This document shows, piece by piece, positions 1 to 7,472 of a stretch of 9,377 bases of DNA; position 1 is the first letter of the stretch; each line of letters begins with the position of its first letter. Both the position numbers and the translations under genes were made by a program. The stretch lies in assembly GCA_035369865.1 (NCBI GenBank), contig DAOOVG010000078.1, positions 1-9,377 on the forward strand, read 5' to 3'. Under the pieces are notes generated by a model. It was not told where the DNA came from. It did not search any database and saw only the letters and a program-made list of their open reading frames with translations. The DNA is from MVYY01 sp035369865 (GTDB taxonomy: Bacteria; Bacteroidota; Bacteroidia; Bacteroidales; Paludibacteraceae).

Positions 1-472
1 GCACCACAAATTCAATATTATTTTCAGCAGCAGCTTCCATAGCCAGTCCTAAGGTACTGATGTAGGTATAAGAACGACAACCAATGTCCTGAATATCATA
101 CACCAACACATCAATTCCTTTTAACATTTCTGGAGTGGGTTTACGGGTTTTCCCATACAAGGAATAAACAGGAAGACCGGTTTTTTCATCTATCTCATTG
201 CCGATTGTTCCGCCTGCATAAACATTTCCACGAACGCCATGTTCCGGACCATATAAAGCAACTAATTTAACATTTGGTGCTTCATAGAGAATGTCAATAG
301 TTGATTTTAAGCTGGCATCCACCCCCGTAGGATTGGTAATTAAACCTACTCGTTTCCCTTCCAGCAATTTGAAATTTTGTTCTTTCAACATTTCAATGCC
401 TGTTAACACACGTTTGGCTGATAAGGTAAAAGCACAAATAAGAGCTAAATTAATAATAAAAATTTTTTTCAT
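1..472 (-). CDS. namZ: NamZ-type exo-beta-N-acetylmuramidase (DUF1343), N-terminal part only
   Basis: Reading the minus strand from the ATG at 472 gives 157 codons without a stop before the window ends, so the C-terminal part is missing. Residues 1-19 are a signal peptide (MKKIF start, hydrophobic core, ending LSA), so the product is exported. The mature part carries DUF1343/NamZ motifs: GLITNPTG (43-50), LYGPEHGVRG (73-82), TGLPVYSLYG (98-107) with RKPT (110-113), and VYDIQDIGCRSYTYIST (124-140). Known family members release terminal MurNAc from peptidoglycan fragments, so a role in cell-wall turnover or salvage is likely. ATG 472 is preferred because it gives the signal peptide; an ATG just upstream is out of frame and stops after four codons. 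It is transcribed divergently from mutA. Family assignment is firm; substrate specificity is inferred. Confidence 0.9.
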   Translation of the reverse strand, partial: MKKIFIINLALICAFTLSAKRVLTGIEMLKEQNFKLLEGKRVGLITNPTGVDASLKSTIDILYEAPNVKLVALYGPEHGVRGNVYAGGTIGNEIDEKTGLPVYSLYGKTRKPTPEMLKGIDVLVYDIQDIGCRSYTYISTLGLAMEAAAENNIEFVV

Positions 473-569
473 AAACTTACCATTATTTATTCGTTAGTGT
501 CTGTAAAATCTATTGACAAACATTTACTTGTAAAAATTTATTTGAAATAAATTTTTATATACTCAGTGG

Positions 570-583
570 TGCAAACGTTTGCA
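570..583. promoter_or_regulatory. Perfect palindrome TGCAAACGTTTGCA, LacI-family-like operator
   Basis: TGCAAACGTTTGCA is a perfect 14-bp palindrome with a central CG, the form typical of operators for LacI/GalR-family regulators. A second inverted repeat, CATTTG (582-587) and CAAATG (592-597) separated by GTAG, overlaps its right edge, and another GCAAA half-site lies at 591-595. It sits about 100 bp upstream of the namZ start and about 160 bp upstream of the mutA -7 box, so it could act on either gene. The regulator is not in this window; the role is inferred from shape and position. Confidence 0.5.
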
Positions 584-717
584 TTTGGTAGCAAATGTAA
601 ATAAAAAAATTGAATATCTATCATTCATTTAATTGACATTTTAAAAAATAGATTAGAAGAGAATAAAAAACTTAGATTCTTATAAAAATACCGTTTTCTC
701 TTTATTTGTATCAAAAA

Positions 718-750
718 TTGTTTAAAAATGAACATAAAATAGTAATTTTG
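718..750 (+). promoter_or_regulatory. Predicted Bacteroidetes-type promoter for mutA operon
   Basis: TAATTTTG at 743-750 matches the Bacteroidetes -7 consensus TAnnTTTG exactly. A TTG at 718-720 can serve as the -33 element with a 22-nt spacer, at the long end of the accepted range. Transcription would start near 755-758, giving a leader of about 27 nt before the ATG at 784. This supports the 784 start, because a start at 706 would lie upstream of the promoter. Confidence 0.55.
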
Positions 751-783
751 CAAACGATAATAATTTTTGAAAAAATAAAAAAT

Positions 784-2676
784 ATGTCAGAAAAAAAATT
801 AAACTTATTGGCGGATTTTCCACCTGTTTCCACTGAAGAATGGATGAAAAAAATCATGGAAGACCTGAAAGGTGCTGATTTTGAAAAAAAACTTGTTTGG
901 AGAACCGATGAAGGTTTCAATGTTCAACCATTTTACAGGTTAGAAAACATTGAAAACTTAAAAACTACAGAATTATTGCCTGGTAAATTTCCTTATGTTC
1001 GTGGTACTAAAACGGATAACGAATGGTTTATTCGTCAGGACATTATAGTTGAAAATATAAATGAGGCAAATGCTAAAGCACTGGATATTTTAAACAAGGG
1101 AATCAATTCTTTAGGTTTTGATGTTAGAGGATGTGAAATTTCTTCTTCCCTTTTAAAAAATTTACTGAAAGATATTAATGCTGAATGTATCGAGCTGAAT
1201 TTTCTTGTTGATGAAAGCAATGCTGTAACATTAGCCAATACTCTTTCCGAATATTTGCTAAGACAGCAGTATGACGCAAAAAACCTGCATGGTGCCATTG
1301 AATTTGATCCTATTGGTGAAATGTTGCAGGATGGCAAAAAAAGAAGTAAGGAGCAAATCACTAAGCAGACAAAATCAGCTATTGAGGCAATTTCAAAATT
1401 ACCTTTTTATCGTGTAATGACGGTAAATGCCACTATCCTGAAAAATACCGGTGCTTTTATTACCCAAGAATTGGGTAACGCTTTAGCTTGGGGAAATCAA
1501 TACCTTTCTATGATGGTGGATGCCGGAGTAAATCCGTCGCTGGCTGCCAAAAAAATTAAATTTAATTTCGGCATAGGCAGCAATTATTTTATGGAAATTG
1601 CAAAATTCAGAGCTGCTCGACTTTTATGGGCGCTCATCGTTGACGCTTATCAAACCGTATGTTCCTGTGAAGATAATTCAAATGCAAAGAACAACACTTG
1701 TAAATGTGCTGCTAAAATGAAGATACATGCAGAAACAACGAATTTTAACAAAACAATATTTGATGCTCATGTGAATATGCTTCGTACCCAAACAGAAGCC
1801 ATGAGTGCTGTGCTGGGTGGAATTGATTCATTAACTGTTCTTAGCTATGATAATATTTTTAATGTTCCCAACGAATTTGCAGAACGTATTGCTAAAAATC
1901 AACAATTATTGCTCAAAGAAGAAGCTTATTTTGACAAAGTGGTCGATCCAGCAGCAGGTTCTTATTATCTTGAAATACTCACTAAAGAAATTGCTCAACA
2001 TGCCTGGAAATTGTTTCTCGAAATAGAAAATGAAGGAGGTTTTTTAAAAGCTATTTATGCTGGCAAAGTTCAACAAGCCATCAAAGCTACTGCCAGCTAT
2101 CGCATGAAAAATATTTCTAACCGAAAAGAAATATTGGTTGGAACCAATCAGTATCCTAATTTTACCGAAACAGTATCAGAAAAACTGGTTAATTACCCAA
2201 TATCTGAAAAGAGAGATCAAACAACTGAAATAGAAACTTTGCCACCTGTACGAGGTGCGGTAGAATTTGAAAAGTTACGTCTCGCCACTGAGCGTGCAGC
2301 CAAAAGGCCAAAAGCGTTCATGCTAACCATAGGAAATTTGGCTATGCGAGTAGCCCGTTCACAATTTTCCTGTAATTTCTTTGCTTGTGCTGGTTATGAA
2401 GTGATAGACAATGTTGGATTTGATACAGTGGAAGAAGGTGTACAGGCTGCATTGGAAGCTCAAGCGGATATTGTGGTTCTATGTTCAAGCGATGAAGAAT
2501 ATGCACAATTAGCTCCAAAAACTTATCAATTGGTAAAAGACAAAGCAATTTTTGTGGTAGCGGGTGCCCCAGCCTGCATGGATGATTTAAAAGCTCAAGG
2601 TATAGAAAATTTCATTAGTGTAAGATCCAATGTTCTGGAAACTTTAAAAAGTTTCAATGAAAAGTTAGGTATTTAA
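784..2676 (+). CDS. mutA: Methylmalonyl-CoA mutase small (beta) subunit
   Basis: This 630-residue protein is the non-catalytic partner of MutB in the adenosylcobalamin-dependent isomerisation of succinyl-CoA and methylmalonyl-CoA. The N-terminal part (WRTDEGFNVQPFYR, then GKFPYVRGT) and the barrel segment (FGIGSNYFMEIAKFRAARLLW; VNMLRTQTEAMSAVLGG; DPAAGSYYLE) follow the mutase fold. The C-terminal Rossmann-like domain, from about RPKAFMLTIGN onward, lacks the DxHxxG cobalamin-ligating motif, as expected for the small subunit. I chose ATG 784 (MSEKKLNLLADFPPVS), which fits family N-termini; the open frame extends back to 706, but those 26 extra codons overlap the predicted promoter. Residues 293-308 form an unusual cysteine cluster (C293, C295, C306, C308). 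It is first in a likely operon with the menA-like gene, 32 nt downstream. mutB lies separately at 4356. Confidence 0.95.
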   Translation: MSEKKLNLLADFPPVSTEEWMKKIMEDLKGADFEKKLVWRTDEGFNVQPFYRLENIENLKTTELLPGKFPYVRGTKTDNEWFIRQDIIVENINEANAKALDILNKGINSLGFDVRGCEISSSLLKNLLKDINAECIELNFLVDESNAVTLANTLSEYLLRQQYDAKNLHGAIEFDPIGEMLQDGKKRSKEQITKQTKSAIEAISKLPFYRVMTVNATILKNTGAFITQELGNALAWGNQYLSMMVDAGVNPSLAAKKIKFNFGIGSNYFMEIAKFRAARLLWALIVDAYQTVCSCEDNSNAKNNTCKCAAKMKIHAETTNFNKTIFDAHVNMLRTQTEAMSAVLGGIDSLTVLSYDNIFNVPNEFAERIAKNQQLLLKEEAYFDKVVDPAAGSYYLEILTKEIAQHAWKLFLEIENEGGFLKAIYAGKVQQAIKATASYRMKNISNRKEILVGTNQYPNFTETVSEKLVNYPISEKRDQTTEIETLPPVRGAVEFEKLRLATERAAKRPKAFMLTIGNLAMRVARSQFSCNFFACAGYEVIDNVGFDTVEEGVQAALEAQADIVVLCSSDEEYAQLAPKTYQLVKDKAIFVVAGAPACMDDLKAQGIENFISVRSNVLETLKSFNEKLGI

Positions 2677-2708
2677 TGAAAGAATTTTTCAAAAATGAAA
2701 TGATGTAA

Positions 2709-3611
2709 ATGAAGTCAAAACTCAAAAATTATCTTATTGCTACGCGGCCGTGGTCGTTCCCCGCTTCCACCATGCCAGCATTGATAACTCTCACTTATAT
2801 TTTTTATATGAATGAAGAAATCAGTGGAAACATCAACTGGTGGTATGGCATTCTGGCTATTATTGGAGCAGCCATTTTTCAAGCCAGCAGTAATTTAATC
2901 AATGACTATTTTGACTTTAAATATCAGGTAGATCGTCCTGAATCTTTCGGATCCAGCAGGTTGTTGGTCGAAAAAGTGTTTACACCAAGATTTATTCTTT
3001 CTTATGGTTTTGTTTTGCTGGGCGTTGGTGTTTTGCTTGGCTTATTTCTCTGGTATAAAACCGGGAACACTCTGCTCTGGATTGGCATTATTGGCACATT
3101 GGCAGCAGTACTATATTCTAAATTGAAATATGTAGCATTGGGTGATTTGATTATTTTTATCATTTATGGTCCATTGATTGGTTTAGGAACTGCTTATGTC
3201 ATGACTCAACAACTGATGTGGAAAATTATTTTGATTAATATTCCAATAGCTTTTCTGGTGGTAAATATTCTACATGCTAATAATACTCGCGATATTCGTG
3301 ATGATAATAAAGCTCATATCAAAACACAGGCAATGGTATTAGGATTGAAAAGAGCTAAAATTCAATATATTACATTGGCAATTGGAGCATATTTAGTTAC
3401 TACATTCCTGATAATTTTTGGGTTGATTCACCCAATGGTATTGTTGGTATTTTTAACTGTTCCTCTGACCATAAAAAATATTCGTCAGATGCAGGAAGCT
3501 CAAGTAGAACAACCTGAACTGATAAAAGATTTAGATGCAAAGTCAGCTCAACTTGTGTTGCTATTTGGATTAATATTTTCGGCTTGTAATATGATAGGAA
3601 ACTGGTTATGA
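2709..3611 (+). CDS. menA: UbiA-family prenyltransferase, probable 1,4-dihydroxy-2-naphthoate polyprenyltransferase
   Basis: This 300-residue integral membrane protein is mostly hydrophobic helices. It shows RPWSFPAS near the N-terminus (13-20), the first Asp-rich motif N62-x3-D66-x2-D69 followed by D75 (NLINDYFDFKYQVD), the GSSRLL segment (81-86), LKYVALGDLIIFIIYGPL (139-156) and the second Asp-rich motif NNTRDIRDD (191-199). This pattern fits MenA better than UbiA or haem O synthase. MenA attaches the isoprenoid tail to 1,4-dihydroxy-2-naphthoate in menaquinone synthesis at the cytoplasmic membrane; the Asp motifs bind Mg2+-diphosphate. The start at 2709 lies 32 nt after mutA and the stop overlaps the next start in ATGA (3608-3611), implying co-transcription. 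Another aromatic acceptor is possible but less likely. Confidence 0.85.
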   Translation: MKSKLKNYLIATRPWSFPASTMPALITLTYIFYMNEEISGNINWWYGILAIIGAAIFQASSNLINDYFDFKYQVDRPESFGSSRLLVEKVFTPRFILSYGFVLLGVGVLLGLFLWYKTGNTLLWIGIIGTLAAVLYSKLKYVALGDLIIFIIYGPLIGLGTAYVMTQQLMWKIILINIPIAFLVVNILHANNTRDIRDDNKAHIKTQAMVLGLKRAKIQYITLAIGAYLVTTFLIIFGLIHPMVLLVFLTVPLTIKNIRQMQEAQVEQPELIKDLDAKSAQLVLLFGLIFSACNMIGNWL

Positions 3612-4222
3612 AAAAAGTTGTTTTACCTGTTTTAATTGCCTTAATCCTTTGGTTCTTTATGTTTTCACCGTGGACCAGAAGTCACGTTAATTTTTGGTTG
3701 GTGATGTCATGTGCTGCTGTATTTTTTATTTTGATTAGTGCTTTTTTAGGTAAAGATTTCAAAAAACAATTTTCATTTTCCATTAAAGACATATTGATTG
3801 GCATAGGTTCAGCCGTAGTTTTATATGGAATTTTTCAATTAGGTTATGCATTTTCAAAATTGATTTTTGTTTTTGCAGAAGAACAAGTTGGAAATATATA
3901 TTTGATAAAAAGTGGAGGAAACACTTTATATTTAGGGCTTTTACTGGCTTTTTTAATTGGACCTGCGGAAGAAATTTTCTGGCGAGGCTATGTTCAACGG
4001 ATGCTGGAACCACACTATGGTGAATGGAGTGCTTTAGCCATTACAGCAATTGCTTACACTTTTATTCATTTGTGGTCATTTAATTTTATGCTCATTTTAT
4101 CAGCTTTGGTTTGCGGCATTTTTTGGGGACTTTTGTATAAATACAATAAAAATTTAGTAACATTGATTATTTCTCATGCTATATGGGATGTATCTGTGTT
4201 CATTTTGTTCCCTATTTCGTGA
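3608..4222 (+). CDS. CPBP-family intramembrane glutamic endopeptidase (Rce1/Abi type)
   Basis: This is a 204-residue multi-pass membrane protein with all the CPBP signature motifs: EExxxR as E121-E122-x3-R126 in GPAEEIFWRGY, FxxH as F151/152-I-H154 in the AYTFIHL helix, and the last motif HxxxD as H190-A-I-W-D194. The usual active-site Glu and His residues are therefore present. Relatives cleave substrates within the membrane (Rce1 processes prenylated CAAX proteins) or serve in bacteriocin self-immunity; the substrate here is unknown. Its ATG overlaps the menA stop by 4 nt, suggesting translational coupling. Pairing with a prenyltransferase is notable, but MenA-type enzymes prenylate a quinone ring rather than protein, so a CAAX-like pathway is not supported. 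Family assignment is secure; the role is not. Confidence 0.88.
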   Translation: MKKVVLPVLIALILWFFMFSPWTRSHVNFWLVMSCAAVFFILISAFLGKDFKKQFSFSIKDILIGIGSAVVLYGIFQLGYAFSKLIFVFAEEQVGNIYLIKSGGNTLYLGLLLAFLIGPAEEIFWRGYVQRMLEPHYGEWSALAITAIAYTFIHLWSFNFMLILSALVCGIFWGLLYKYNKNLVTLIISHAIWDVSVFILFPIS

Positions 4223-4355
4223 TTTTTTTGAAAATCAATAAAAGACAACTAAATAAATATGTTTATAATGAATTGAGAAGGCAAGAAGTTTTTGAAATAA
4301 TTCTCAGATATTTTTTTGAGAAAATTTGTTTATCTCAATTCTAAAATTTAAAAAT
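4223..4355 (+). promoter_or_regulatory. mutB leader with alternating complementary segments
   Basis: These 133 nt separate the upstream operon from mutB. TATGTTTA at 4258-4265 is one mismatch from the -7 consensus and would start transcription near 4270. From there, four segments alternate in polarity: GAATTGAGA (4270-4278, continuing to A4279), TTCTCA (4301-4306), TGAGAA (4317-4322) and TCTCAATTC (4333-4341). Segments 1/4 pair over 9 nt and 2/3 over 6 nt; alternatively 1/2 pair over 6 nt and 3/4 over 6 nt. Nothing resembles a cobalamin riboswitch. No U-tract follows either fold, so a classical attenuator is not shown. A regulatory role is inference. Confidence 0.3.
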
Positions 4356-6485
4356 ATGAAACCAGATTTTAGTAAAATTGATGTACAAAACATTATCCCT
4401 ACTTCAAATGAGGAAGCAATTGAGGTAAGTACCTGGCTAACAGCCGAACAAATTCCTGTAAAATCTTTTTATACAAAAGAAGATGAAAGAGGAATTCAGC
4501 ATTTGAATTATGCTGCAGGCATACCTCCTTTTTTGCGAGGTCCATACAGTACGATGTATGTAACGCGTCCGTGGACTATTCGGCAATATGCAGGTTTTTC
4601 AACAGCAGAAGAATCCAATGCTTTTTATCGTCGAAACTTGGCTGCTGGACAAAAAGGACTTTCTGTAGCTTTTGATTTACCTACTCATCGAGGTTATGAT
4701 GCCGATCATGAAAGAGTGATAGGTGATGTGGGTAAAGCAGGTGTTTCTATTTGTTCGGTAGAAGACATGAAAATTCTTTTCGATGGAATTCCTTTGAATA
4801 AAATGTCCGTTTCCATGACCATGAATGGAGCTGTATTACCAATTCTTGCTTTTTATATTGTAGCCGCACAAGAACAGGGAGCCAAATTGGAAGAACTTTC
4901 AGGCACCATTCAAAATGATATTTTGAAAGAATTTATGGTGCGAAATACTTATATTTATCCTCCTCAATTTTCGATGCGTATCATTGCTGATATTTTCAAA
5001 TATACCTCGAAAAATATGCCCAAATTCAATTCCATTTCTATTTCGGGTTATCACATGCAGGAAGCTGGCGCTACAGCCGATATAGAGCTGGCTTACACAC
5101 TGGCCGATGGACTTGAATATCTTCGTACGGGTCTCAATGCTGGTCTGGATATTGATGCTTTTGCACCGCGATTATCATTCTTCTGGGGAATAGGAATGAA
5201 TCATTTTATGGAAATTGCCAAAATGCGTGCAGCCCGACTATTGTGGGCAAAAATTGTCAAGCAGTTTAATCCAAAGAATCCCAAATCCATGGCACTTCGG
5301 ACGCATTCTCAAACTTCAGGCTGGTCGCTTACTGCTCAAGATCCTTTCAACAATGTAGGTCGTACCTGCATAGAAGCAATGGCAGCAGCATTGGGACATA
5401 CACAATCTCTTCATACCAATGCACTGGATGAAGCCATTGCACTTCCTACTGATTTTTCAGCACGAATTGCCAGAAATACACAAATTTATTTGCAGGAAGA
5501 AACTTATATTTGTCGTCAGATTGATCCGTGGGCAGGTTCATATTATGTGGAATCACTTACCAAAAAAATCAGTGAAAAAGCCTGGCATTTGATTCAGGAG
5601 ATTGAAGAACTGGGCGGGATGGCAGCCGCTATCGAAACAGGTATTCCGAAAATGAAAATTGAAGAAGCAGCTGCCAGAACACAAGCTCGTATAGATTCAG
5701 GGGAACAAGTTATTGTTGGGGTAAATCGTTATTGTCTTGAAAAAGAGGAACCAATCGAAATTCTCGAAATTGACAATACTGCTGTACGCGAACAACAAAT
5801 TGAACGATTAAAACAACTTCGTGCAACAAGGAACAACGAAGAAGTACAAAAAGCGTTGGATGCCATTACCGAATGTGCTCGCACAGGTAATGGAAATTTA
5901 CTGGAACTTGCAGTAGAAGCTGCTCGTGCCAGAGCTACATTAGGAGAAATATCTTATGCCTGCGAAAAAGTAGCAGGACGTTATAAAGCAACCATTAGAA
6001 CAATATCAGGCGTGTATTCATCAGAAACAAAAGAAAATGCAGATTTCAAACGTGCATGCGAATTAACAGAAAAATTTGCTAAAAAAGAAGGCCGTCGCCC
6101 CCGCATTATGATTGCCAAAATGGGACAGGATGGTCACGACCGTGGAGCCAAAGTAGTAGCCAGTGGTTATGCTGACTGTGGCTTCGACGTAGATATGGGT
6201 CCTTTATTCCAAACACCTGAAGAAGCAGCAAAACAAGCTGTAGAAAACGATGTTCATGTATTGGGAATTTCTTCATTGGCAGGAGGTCATAAAACACTTA
6301 TTCCTCAGGTTATTGAAGAATTAAAAAAACTTGGACGGGAAGATATCATGGTCATTGCAGGAGGTGTTATTCCACCACAAGATTATGACTATCTTTACAA
6401 AGCAGGTGTTGCAGCTATTTTTGGACCCGGTACTTCTGTTGCAAAAGCAGCTTGCACTATTATGGAAATGTTGTTGGAAGAGTAA
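4356..6485 (+). CDS. mutB: Methylmalonyl-CoA mutase large (alpha, catalytic) subunit
   Basis: This 709-residue protein is the catalytic subunit that uses adenosylcobalamin to interconvert succinyl-CoA and methylmalonyl-CoA. The N-terminal TIM-barrel shows family blocks: PPFLRGPYSTMYVTRPWTI, QYAGFSTAEESNAFYR, GLSVAFDLPTHRGYD, MSVSMTMNGAVLPILA, and LGHTQSLHTNALDEAIALPT. The C-terminal B12 domain has KMGQDGHDRGAK with D592-x-H594-x2-G597, where H594 should be the lower axial cobalt ligand, followed by ISSLAGGHKTL and VIAGGVIP. Length matches bacterial MutB. ATG 4356 (MKPDFSKID) is chosen; the only upstream extension begins at a TTG ten codons earlier, inside the leader. A separate promoter is likely because the gap from the upstream gene is 133 nt, and a strong terminator follows at 6514. 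Its partner mutA lies 1.7 kb upstream rather than adjacent. Confidence 0.97.
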   Translation: MKPDFSKIDVQNIIPTSNEEAIEVSTWLTAEQIPVKSFYTKEDERGIQHLNYAAGIPPFLRGPYSTMYVTRPWTIRQYAGFSTAEESNAFYRRNLAAGQKGLSVAFDLPTHRGYDADHERVIGDVGKAGVSICSVEDMKILFDGIPLNKMSVSMTMNGAVLPILAFYIVAAQEQGAKLEELSGTIQNDILKEFMVRNTYIYPPQFSMRIIADIFKYTSKNMPKFNSISISGYHMQEAGATADIELAYTLADGLEYLRTGLNAGLDIDAFAPRLSFFWGIGMNHFMEIAKMRAARLLWAKIVKQFNPKNPKSMALRTHSQTSGWSLTAQDPFNNVGRTCIEAMAAALGHTQSLHTNALDEAIALPTDFSARIARNTQIYLQEETYICRQIDPWAGSYYVESLTKKISEKAWHLIQEIEELGGMAAAIETGIPKMKIEEAAARTQARIDSGEQVIVGVNRYCLEKEEPIEILEIDNTAVREQQIERLKQLRATRNNEEVQKALDAITECARTGNGNLLELAVEAARARATLGEISYACEKVAGRYKATIRTISGVYSSETKENADFKRACELTEKFAKKEGRRPRIMIAKMGQDGHDRGAKVVASGYADCGFDVDMGPLFQTPEEAAKQAVENDVHVLGISSLAGGHKTLIPQVIEELKKLGREDIMVIAGGVIPPQDYDYLYKAGVAAIFGPGTSVAKAACTIMEMLLEE

Positions 6486-6513
6486 ATTAATTTCAATAAT
6501 TTACTTAAAAACT

Positions 6514-6556
6514 AATGAAAGACAGACTTTCACAAAAAGTCTGTCTTTCATTTTGA
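6514..6556 (+). terminator. Rho-independent-type terminator after mutB
   Basis: A perfect 17-bp stem (6514-6530 with 6536-6552; arms AATGAAAGACAGACTTT and its complement) with a 5-nt loop CACAA begins 28 nt after the mutB stop. The T-run after the stem is short (ATTTTG), but the stem is long and perfect. It should separate mutB from the next gene. Confidence 0.8.
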
Positions 6557-6580
6557 ACCCTTTTAAACAAAAAATCAGAA

Positions 6581-6588
6581 TATTTTTG
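6581..6588 (+). promoter_or_regulatory. Predicted -7 box for the Spy-like gene
   Basis: TATTTTTG matches the TAnnTTTG consensus exactly and lies just past the mutB terminator. The best -33 candidate, TTTG at 6552-6555, is 25 nt upstream, slightly too far. Transcription would start near 6593-6596, giving a leader of about 90 nt. Confidence 0.35.
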
Positions 6589-6684
6589 TTAATCTTTCTA
6601 AAATTAGAAAAAGTTTTTAAACTCTTTTCTCTTTATAAAGTCTTAATGAAAAATGAAGTAAAAAACTTTAAAAATAACAAGCTT

Positions 6685-7104
6685 ATGAAAAAGACTTTAA
6701 TTGTAATGTTATGTGCTCTTTTTACAATGAGCCTAACTACCTATGCGCAAAAAGGGGAACAACGTTCAAAACAAGAAACAAAAAAAGAAATAAGACAAGC
6801 TCCCCCTAAAAGGCTTACAGCCGAAGAACGAGCCAATTATTGGGCAAAAGAATTAAATTTGAGTGACGAAGAAAAAGCCAAAGTAACTGAACTTTTCAAA
6901 AAAGAAGATGAAAACCGAGCTAAATATCGTCAGGAAATGCAGAAAAATCGTGAAGAAATGCGAGCTCAAATGCAGAAGGATCGAAAAGCAAATGATGCCG
7001 AACTGGAAAAAATCATTGGAAAGGAAAAATTTCAGAAGTATGATTCCATCCGTTCTGAACGAATGAAAAACAGGAGAAGAACGTCTCCCACAAAAGAAAA
7101 ATAA
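6685..7104 (+). CDS. Small exported Spy/DUF4890-like periplasmic protein
   Basis: This 139-residue protein has a clear signal peptide (MKKTLIVMLCALFTMSLTTYA, cleavage likely after A21) and a mature part that is highly charged, helical and rich in Lys, Glu, Arg and Gln. RLTAEERANYWAKELNLSD (43-61) followed by EEKAKVTELFKKEDENRAKY resembles the LTxxQ/Spy-CpxP fold and the DUF4890 proteins of Bacteroidetes, where two such helical repeats are common. Known Spy is an ATP-independent periplasmic chaperone; that function is only inferred here. The open frame reaches back to 6331 inside mutB, but the signal peptide and the intervening terminator fix the start at ATG 6685; an in-frame ATG at 6646 would bury the signal peptide. 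The gene is monocistronic, with its own terminator. Confidence 0.75.
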   Translation: MKKTLIVMLCALFTMSLTTYAQKGEQRSKQETKKEIRQAPPKRLTAEERANYWAKELNLSDEEKAKVTELFKKEDENRAKYRQEMQKNREEMRAQMQKDRKANDAELEKIIGKEKFQKYDSIRSERMKNRRRTSPTKEK

Positions 7105-7159
7105 ATTATCGTGAAAATTGAGGTTTTAAAAAATATGTGCAATTAGGTATTTTTAAGGT

Positions 7160-7206
7160 AAACTCCCTTTGAGAAAGTATATTCAAGGGGAGTTTTTATT
7201 TTTTAA
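7160..7206 (+). terminator. Rho-independent terminator after Spy-like gene
   Basis: A 13-bp stem (7160-7172 with 7183-7195) with one T-G wobble and a 10-nt loop encloses ACTCCC/GGGGAGT and is followed by a T-rich tail (TTTTTATTTTTT). It lies 55 nt after the stop at 7104. It is a classic terminator for the plus strand. Confidence 0.88.
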
Positions 7207-7230
7207 CGGATGTTCCTTTCAAAAATTGTA
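7205..7230 (+). repeat. Left arm of the 295-bp inverted-repeat element
   Basis: The arm starts AACGGATGTTCCTTTC and ends AAAAATTGTA. Its first 14 nt recur exactly, in inverted orientation, at the right end of the element. Confidence 0.75.
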
Positions 7231-7472
7231 TATTTTATATATAACAAATTGATTATTATTTGTTTAATATATTTTTTTTAAATAATTTCTTGCTTACAAT
7301 GTAATTATTAGTTGTTTATCACATATTGAATATTGTTTTATTTTTTACAAACATACAAAAAAATTCAATAAAATAACCTTGTCAAAAGAAAAAAATAGTA
7401 TTTTCCTTGCGTACATTAAATTTACTGGAATGTTCTTAAAATCCGATTAGTATTGGTTCTCAGTTCATTTTT

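Larger units (their letters stand above)
473..783. other. Divergent intergenic region between namZ and mutA
   Basis: No convincing gene lies in these 311 nt. The stretch is very A+T-rich and should hold promoters for both flanking genes. It contains a perfect 14-bp palindrome at 570-583 with additional GCAAA/TTTGC half-sites, and a Bacteroidetes-type -7 box for mutA at 743-750. For namZ the best minus-strand candidate is AATGTTTG (complement of 517-524), one mismatch from TAnnTTTG, without a clear -33 partner, so I do not call it. Confidence 0.7.

Noticed and set aside
706..783. In-frame N-terminal extension of MutA
   Set aside because: It overlaps the predicted -33/-7 promoter, and the sequence does not resemble the family N-terminus, which begins with MSEKK at 784.
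2300..2676. Missing DxHxxG cobalamin motif in MutA as a loss-of-function sign
   Set aside because: The small subunit of heterodimeric mutases normally lacks it, and MutB here keeps the motif.
3608..4222. CPBP protease plus prenyltransferase as a CAAX-like protein prenylation system
   Set aside because: The prenyltransferase is a MenA-type enzyme acting on aromatic rings, and no CAAX protein is seen.
4221..4236. Small hairpin GATTTT/AAAATC right after the CPBP gene as a terminator
   Set aside because: The stem is only 6 A+T-rich pairs and no T-run follows, so it is not convincing.
4223..4355. Cobalamin riboswitch upstream of mutB
   Set aside because: The region is too short and has none of the conserved B12-box elements.
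6331..6684. In-frame extension of the Spy-like gene back into mutB
   Set aside because: It runs through the mutB coding end in another frame and through a perfect 17-bp terminator, and it would bury the signal peptide.
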